Assembly: GCA_937896895.1 (NCBI GenBank)
Contig: CALBNV010000095.1
Location: 1 to 26,666 of the forward strand
Direction: 5' to 3'
DNA from: an uncultured Bacteroidales bacterium
GTDB lineage: Bacteria; Bacteroidota; Bacteroidia; Bacteroidales; F082
Length of the DNA: 26,666 nt
Below are positions 23,200-26,666 of this stretch, in pieces. The notes under the pieces are model-generated. The model was not told the DNA's origin and did no database searches. It worked only from the letters and a program-made list of their open reading frames with translations. Positions within the stretch are counted from its first letter, which is position 1; every line of letters begins with the position of its first letter. Position numbers and translations under genes: made by a program.

Positions 23200-23219
23200 C
23201 GCTTAAAATTTTCACGTCT

Positions 23220-24611
23220 ATGAAATTAAAATTTTTACTTTTCTCGGTACTTCTCCTTTCGGGAATGACAATAAATGCTCAAGTTAACGAGAACCTTTTC
23301 GTGAAGCCGAAGCCGAAGTCACACGCCGGCGCTTCAATGCGGAAAAACGCCGGCGGCCTTAAAAACGGCTTCCGCGGCCCGACAGCCTACGCCTCCGTCA
23401 CCAATGTGATCTCCGAAGAGGTGACATACGCGCATTATGACATGCAATCGCCTGACAATCTCACTGTCATAAACAACGAGGAGCTCTACGGCGGCGTTTA
23501 TCTCGACGGCTACCTCTACGCCTACGACATCTACGAGGGCTTCCAGTGGTTCAACAAAATCGACCCGTTCACCGGCGAGATCCTGTGGTACGACGGCTCC
23601 ACCTACTACCAGAAAGAGATGACTTACGACTACACCACCGCCACGGCCTACGGCACCTACAACAACGAGTTCTTCACCGTAAATCTCGCCACCGGCGACG
23701 TCACCAAGATCGGCGACTTCTCGACCGAAGACCCGATCTACGTCCTTGCGTGCGCCCTCGACGGCACTCTCTACGCCATCAGCGGCGGCAGAAGCAGCGC
23801 ACTCTACATCGTTGACAAGCAGACCGCCGAGCTGAGCATGGTGGGTTACACCGGCATCGACGAAGACTACGAGGTGCTTTACTTGCAGTCGGGAGGCTTC
23901 GACTATAACACAGGGATTTTGTATTGGTGTGAATATGAGACAGATACGTGGATGTACATCTATGACTACAGCTGCATCCGCACCGTTGACCTTGAAACCG
24001 GACATTCGACCGAGATCGCTTCGACCGAGAACCTCTCGCAGCTCTGTTTCTTCATCCCATACGACGACCCGAACCCGAAAGAGAACATCTCAAAGCTGAC
24101 AGGCGAGTATTTTTACAACGAGAACGTGAGTGGAGTGACGATAACACTCGGTTGGGAAACGGAGTCGGCAAACACCATCCAAAGCATCAACGTTTATCGT
24201 GGCTCAAGCCTCGAAGAAATGGAGTTAATCAACACACTGCCAAAGAATTGCACTTCATACACCGATGCGGAACTTGAAATCGGAAATTATTATTATCAAC
24301 TTAAAGTTGTATATAACAACGGCCTTGAGTCAGTCCCTGCGCTGACGGTTGACGGAGAGGAATATCTCTCGTTTGACTTCACTTCGGCGAGTGAAAACCA
24401 AAGCATCACTGCGAAGGTTTATCCGAATCCGGCAACTGATCTCATCACAATCGAAGGGATTGACGTTGAGACAATTGAGGTTTACAATTCCGTCGGGCAG
24501 CTTGTCGAAAAGGCTGCAATGTCGCAGTCAGTTGACGTAAGAAGTTATCAGCCTGGCATTTACATGCTGATTATCAACGGCAGCGAGAAAATCAGATTTG
24601 TCAGAAAGTGA
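23220..24611 (+). CDS. T9SS-secreted propeller-like protein with C-terminal sorting domain
   Basis: A 463-residue exported protein of unknown function. Residues 1-21 are a signal peptide (MKLKFLLFSVLLLSGMTINA). From about 60 to 290 there are repeated short blocks such as GGVYLDGYLYAYDI, FNKIDPFTGEILW, FFTVNLATGDVTKIG and LDGTLYAISGG, the look of a beta-propeller reading 'label, value' strands. An Fn3-like segment follows (about 300-390, ending YYYQLKVVYNNGLESVP). YPNPATD at 401-407 opens a type A T9SS sorting domain. It should be surface attached or released. The frame is open upstream to 23139, but the signal peptide and promoter support 23220. It is divergent from the AAA ATPase gene. Confidence 0.85.
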   Translation: MKLKFLLFSVLLLSGMTINAQVNENLFVKPKPKSHAGASMRKNAGGLKNGFRGPTAYASVTNVISEEVTYAHYDMQSPDNLTVINNEELYGGVYLDGYLYAYDIYEGFQWFNKIDPFTGEILWYDGSTYYQKEMTYDYTTATAYGTYNNEFFTVNLATGDVTKIGDFSTEDPIYVLACALDGTLYAISGGRSSALYIVDKQTAELSMVGYTGIDEDYEVLYLQSGGFDYNTGILYWCEYETDTWMYIYDYSCIRTVDLETGHSTEIASTENLSQLCFFIPYDDPNPKENISKLTGEYFYNENVSGVTITLGWETESANTIQSINVYRGSSLEEMELINTLPKNCTSYTDAELEIGNYYYQLKVVYNNGLESVPALTVDGEEYLSFDFTSASENQSITAKVYPNPATDLITIEGIDVETIEVYNSVGQLVEKAAMSQSVDVRSYQPGIYMLIINGSEKIRFVRK

Positions 24612-24623
24612 CCGGCTGAAGGC

Positions 24624-25799
24624 TTACATCAGTTTCTGGTAGAACTGCCACCAGCGGTCGGGCAGCTCGTTCCGCATCGCCATGTCGTAGTCGTCTTTGG
24701 CGCACGGCACATAGTGATGACGCTCGTACTTTTCCTTGTTCTGGCTTCTGAACGACAGGTCCATCCACCATTTGCCGCTTGTCTTGTGGCAGAGGAAGAT
24801 GATGTCGTCGTAGTCTTCGAGCTGCACGATGTAACGTTTGAAGTCGGTCATGTTGCCGGCGTTCGGGAAGTCGTTCTGTCGCATGGAGAAGCCTTCCATG
24901 AAATACCATATCATCTCCGCGAAGTGGCTGGCGCTCTGGTAGTTGATGTCGTAATGCGGGTTGTATTCGAAGAAGCCTATCGAGGTGAGTTTGGGGTTGA
25001 GGCCGGCGTAGCGTGTCATGCGGCAGCCTTCCTCGCCGGTGAAGCCGTTGGGCGAGCTGTTTTTCAGTCCGGGCATTTCCGACGACTTGAACGCCGAAGC
25101 ATCGATGGTGATGATGTCGGCGTTGCGCAGCAGCGGCTCCGAAAGCTCCACGTTGCTCTTTATCGCGCCAAGTCTGTAGATGTCGAAAAGCAGCTGTTTC
25201 ATCAGGCCGACAGTCTCATTGTCAATGTAATAAGTCTGAAACCCGATGTTCGTGAAGTTGAACAGATAGTTCGGCTGATGCAATATTATGTAGCTCAGAT
25301 ACGAATGAGAATTGAGACTCTCATTGTCCTGCCCGATGTCGAAGCGTGAATCTATGGCGGTGATATTCACTAACTTGCCTGTGTTTTCATAGACTTGATA
25401 GATAGGATATGTGAGGTCTTGGCTTCCGCCGATGATTATCGGGACGATGTGATATTTCAGGAGTGTGAGGAACACTTGGTTGAGTGCGTAGTATGTGTCT
25501 TCGACCTGGAAGCCGGTTTTTACGTTGCCCAGATCGACGACTTTCAGGTTCGGCCAGTGGTTGAAAAGAGGGTAGAATGCGTGCCTTATCGCATCGGGTG
25601 CGTCTTTGCAGCCCTCGTTGTCGCTGGAGTTGCGGTCTTCCTCGATGCCGACGATGGCGAGGGTGAAGTCTTCAAGCTTCGGGAAGAACGCCTCATCTCT
25701 GTAAATGCAAATTGTATTCCCGATCTGTTTCGGGTTGTTGAGACCGCATCCGTCGATGACCTCTTGCTTGACCGGATTTAGTAATACGCTGATATCCAT
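24624..25799 (-). CDS. Arginase-fold (formimidoylglutamase-like) protein with altered metal site
   Basis: A 391-residue protein of the ureohydrolase (arginase) superfamily. The fold markers are in order: LAIVGIEEDRNSSDNEGCKDAPDAIR (46-71), IIIGGSQDLTYP (121-132), TAIDSRFDIG (147-156), ITIDASAFKSSEMPG (230-244), GFTGEEGCRM (252-261) and GFFEYNPHYD (276-285). In active members these are GGxHS, DxHxD and SxDxDxxDP. Here the ligand His are Gln126 and Arg152, and the third motif keeps only one Asp. Manganese binding is therefore doubtful. Proteins of this type are annotated as formimidoylglutamase in many Bacteroidota; I would not assume that activity. It is convergent with the cargo gene, 12 bases apart. 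Confidence 0.8.
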   Translation of the reverse strand: MDISVLLNPVKQEVIDGCGLNNPKQIGNTICIYRDEAFFPKLEDFTLAIVGIEEDRNSSDNEGCKDAPDAIRHAFYPLFNHWPNLKVVDLGNVKTGFQVEDTYYALNQVFLTLLKYHIVPIIIGGSQDLTYPIYQVYENTGKLVNITAIDSRFDIGQDNESLNSHSYLSYIILHQPNYLFNFTNIGFQTYYIDNETVGLMKQLLFDIYRLGAIKSNVELSEPLLRNADIITIDASAFKSSEMPGLKNSSPNGFTGEEGCRMTRYAGLNPKLTSIGFFEYNPHYDINYQSASHFAEMIWYFMEGFSMRQNDFPNAGNMTDFKRYIVQLEDYDDIIFLCHKTSGKWWMDLSFRSQNKEKYERHHYVPCAKDDYDMAMRNELPDRWWQFYQKLM

Positions 25800-25804
25800 T
25801 TCTT

Positions 25805-25830
25805 TATAGTTAAAAGTTTAAAGTTAAAAG
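25805..25830. repeat. TTTTAACTTT-type repeat in the leader of the arginase-fold gene
   Basis: On the minus strand the leader reads CTTTTAACTTTAAACTTTTA just before the ATG, the same motif and sense as in the uppP leader. Confidence 0.6.
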
Positions 25831-25848
25831 ATGAAAGATTTTAGCGCT

Positions 25849-25856
25849 CAAAAATA
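25849..25856 (-). promoter_or_regulatory. -7 element of the arginase-fold gene
   Basis: The minus strand reads TATTTTTG, matching TAnnTTTG, about 50 bases before the ATG at 25799. Confidence 0.5.
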
Positions 25857-25906
25857 GATATAAAAGGTGGATGAAAGTTCGGGAATTTCAAGAAGTTATC
25901 AACAAT

Positions 25907-25976
25907 AACCCAAACCATAACCCAAACCATAACCAAAACCATAACCAAAACTTTTTTGACCATAACCAAAACCAAA
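25907..25976. repeat. Telomere-like 12-bp tandem repeat AACCNAAACCAT
   Basis: Units start at 25907, 25919, 25931 and 25943. The first two are AACCCAAACCAT and the next use AACCAAAACCAT. After a T-run (25952-25957) the motif resumes as ATAACCAAAACCAAAACC. It lies in the 587-base gene-free stretch between the arginase-fold gene and the last gene. Confidence 0.85.
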
Positions 25977-25985
25977 ACCTTGCGG

Positions 25986-26092
25986 GCTGCCCGGAGGGCA
26001 GTACTTCAATAACCGGGTACGCGGCACGCGTGCCCGGCAGCATGATACGTCGCTCGGTGTCTGCCCGTGCAGTGTGCCGCCTGCCCGTGCAG
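25986..26092. repeat. Cluster of GC-rich palindromes
   Basis: CTGCCC-GGA-GGGCAG (25987-26001) is followed by an 11-bp stem CCGGGTACGCG / CGCGTGCCCGG with a GCA loop (26013-26037, one G-T pair). Then come two identical copies of CTGCCCGTGCAG at 26061-26072 and 26081-26092, each self-complementary at its ends. The cluster is far GC-richer than the repeat to its left. Confidence 0.75.
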
Positions 26093-26132
26093 AAAAAACA
26101 AAAAAAACCTCTTGCGGTATCGAAAAATAGTG

Positions 26133-26140
26133 TAATTTTG
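26133..26140 (+). promoter_or_regulatory. -7 element of the leader ORF and exported-protein gene
   Basis: TAATTTTG followed by C matches TAnnTTTGC. Transcription would begin close to the ATG at 26149. No TTTG was seen at the -33 position. Confidence 0.55.
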
Positions 26141-26148
26141 CCGCCCGT

Positions 26149-26298
26149 ATGAAAAAAGTACTCGTGAAATATCGCACACAGTGTCTTTCGGTGCGTGAAA
26201 CCGCGCCGTCGGGCTTGAGTATTACCCCCCCCATACAAGTCGTTAATAATCAATCAATTAGATTTTTCGAGGCGGAAATATGCGCCGTCAGTCAGTGA
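26149..26298 (+). CDS. Possible 49-aa leader peptide
   Basis: The ATG lies eight bases after the -7 element, so the transcript would be nearly leaderless. The peptide begins MKKVLVKYRTQCLSVRETAP and continues SGLSITPP and NNQSIRFFEAEICAVSQ. It is basic at the start with no membrane segment. The stop codon TGA sits at the loop of a terminator-like hairpin. I seem to recall similar short peptides before small exported proteins in other Bacteroidales, but cannot confirm it here. It could be a regulatory leader, a small protein, or translated leader RNA without a protein role. Confidence 0.4.
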   Translation: MKKVLVKYRTQCLSVRETAPSGLSITPPIQVVNNQSIRFFEAEICAVSQ

Positions 26299-26310
26299 CT
26301 GTCGGCTTTT
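26284..26310 (+). promoter_or_regulatory. Terminator/attenuator-like hairpin after the leader ORF
   Basis: GCCGTCAGTC (26284-26293) and GACTGTCGGC (26297-26306) pair over ten positions with one T-T mismatch and a 3-base loop, followed by TTTT. A second stem, CGGCG (26311-26315) with CGCCG (26324-26328), follows directly. The downstream gene has no other visible promoter. Confidence 0.5.
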
Positions 26311-26386
26311 CGGCGTTTCCATGCGCCGGCACCTGAATGCCTAACCACCAGAATATAATAACTAACTAAAAGAGGAGTAGAATAAT

Positions 26387-26666
26387 ATGAAAAACAGAAA
26401 GATGAGGAGCTTGATGTCGGCTGCGGTGTTGCTGCTTGCGCTACTGTCGCCTTGTGCAGCGGCCTACGGGCAGTCGGACGGACCCTTCAGCAACGCTAAC
26501 GGCAAAACGGACGGATTCTTCAGCAACGCTGGCGGCGGCATGCGCGAAGGCGGCGAAGTCGCCGGCAATCAGGATGCCACATGGGATCCCATGAACAGCA
26601 ACGCGACGCCGGTTGGCGGCGGCCTGCTGGTGCTCACGGCGGCCGGTTTGTGCTACGCGGGGGCGA
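26387..26666 (+). CDS. Small exported protein with C-terminal membrane anchor, 3' end missing
   Basis: The reading frame runs off the window after 93 residues. Residues 1-28 are a signal peptide (MKNRKMRSLMSAAVLLLALL, then SPCAAAYG). The mature part has two 'DGxFSNA' units (near 31-37 and 43-49), a Gly-rich acidic linker, and a hydrophobic segment PVGGGLLVLTAAGLCYAGA at the edge. The last segment resembles the short sorting tails 'P(L/V)GxGLLxLTxxGxxYAxxRRR' of many small Bacteroidales proteins, in which an arginine cluster would follow. The ATG has a strong AGGAG ribosome binding site 10 bases upstream, unusual in this window. The function is unknown. Confidence 0.65.
   Translation, partial: MKNRKMRSLMSAAVLLLALLSPCAAAYGQSDGPFSNANGKTDGFFSNAGGGMREGGEVAGNQDATWDPMNSNATPVGGGLLVLTAAGLCYAGA

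Noticed and set aside
25907..25976. Possible CRISPR-like array
   Set aside because: The 12-bp units are contiguous with no spacers and no cas genes are near.
25871..26152. Asn-rich 93-codon plus-strand ORF
   Set aside because: It is a translation of the 12-bp repeat and the GC palindromes, crosses the promoter at 26133, and has no domain or ribosome binding site.
25888..26253. Minus-strand ORFs of 111 and 121 codons over the same region
   Set aside because: They run through the same repeats and palindromes in reverse (Gly/Phe/Trp/Tyr strings) and oppose the visible promoter.

Overview
The window is chromosomal DNA from a member of the Bacteroidota, most likely an anaerobic Bacteroidales. 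Three secreted proteins end in a type IX secretion (T9SS) sorting domain with a YPNPA or FPNPA motif. Many genes are preceded by the Bacteroidota -7 element (TAnnTTTGC), sometimes with a TTG or TTTG about 20 bases upstream, and purine-rich ribosome binding sites are mostly absent. The ftsX-DUF3098-uppP-truB-queA gene set and a dimeric-type glycyl-tRNA synthetase fit the same group.

Layout, left to right. (1) 1-3021 is an AT-rich accessory block: the C-terminal part of a TolC-type efflux protein, a BspA-like leucine-rich-repeat T9SS cargo, and then the C-terminal stub of a membrane glycosyltransferase. (2) 3042-4597 is a hipBA toxin-antitoxin operon on the minus strand. (3) 4685-7534 on the minus strand holds mlaE-mlaF (lipid ABC transporter core), cvpA and elbB. 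(4) 7669-10501 on the plus strand holds ftsX, a DUF3098 gene, uppP and truB (division, undecaprenyl phosphate recycling, tRNA modification). (5) 10544-16390 separates truB from queA. It holds an unrecognised membrane protein, a short ORF coupled to a PTS-IIC-like permease, a DUF4491 gene, a large M6 metalloprotease carried by T9SS, and what looks like an internally deleted IS3-type element. (6) 16472-19194 holds queA with its own strong promoter, then glyS. (7) 19451-21791 holds tRNA-Pro(CGG) and metG on the minus strand. (8) 21890-24611 holds an orphan AAA ATPase and a divergent T9SS cargo protein. (9) 24624-25799 is an arginase-fold protein with substituted metal ligands. (10) 25860-26666 is a repeat- and palindrome-rich stretch leading to a promoter, a 49-codon leader ORF with a terminator-like hairpin at its stop codon, and the start of a small exported protein.

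Most genes are housekeeping and easily assigned. The parts least explained by known families are the right-end leader/hairpin/exported-protein arrangement, the insertion that splits the truB-queA cluster with its transposon relic, and the palindromic and low-complexity repeats that sit at many gene boundaries. Several start codons were moved inward from the longest open frame because the longer version began at TTG or lay upstream of the promoter (hipB, ftsX, truB, the 86-aa gene, the PTS-IIC-like gene, metG, the AAA ATPase, the T9SS cargo at 23220). Both terminal genes run out of the window.
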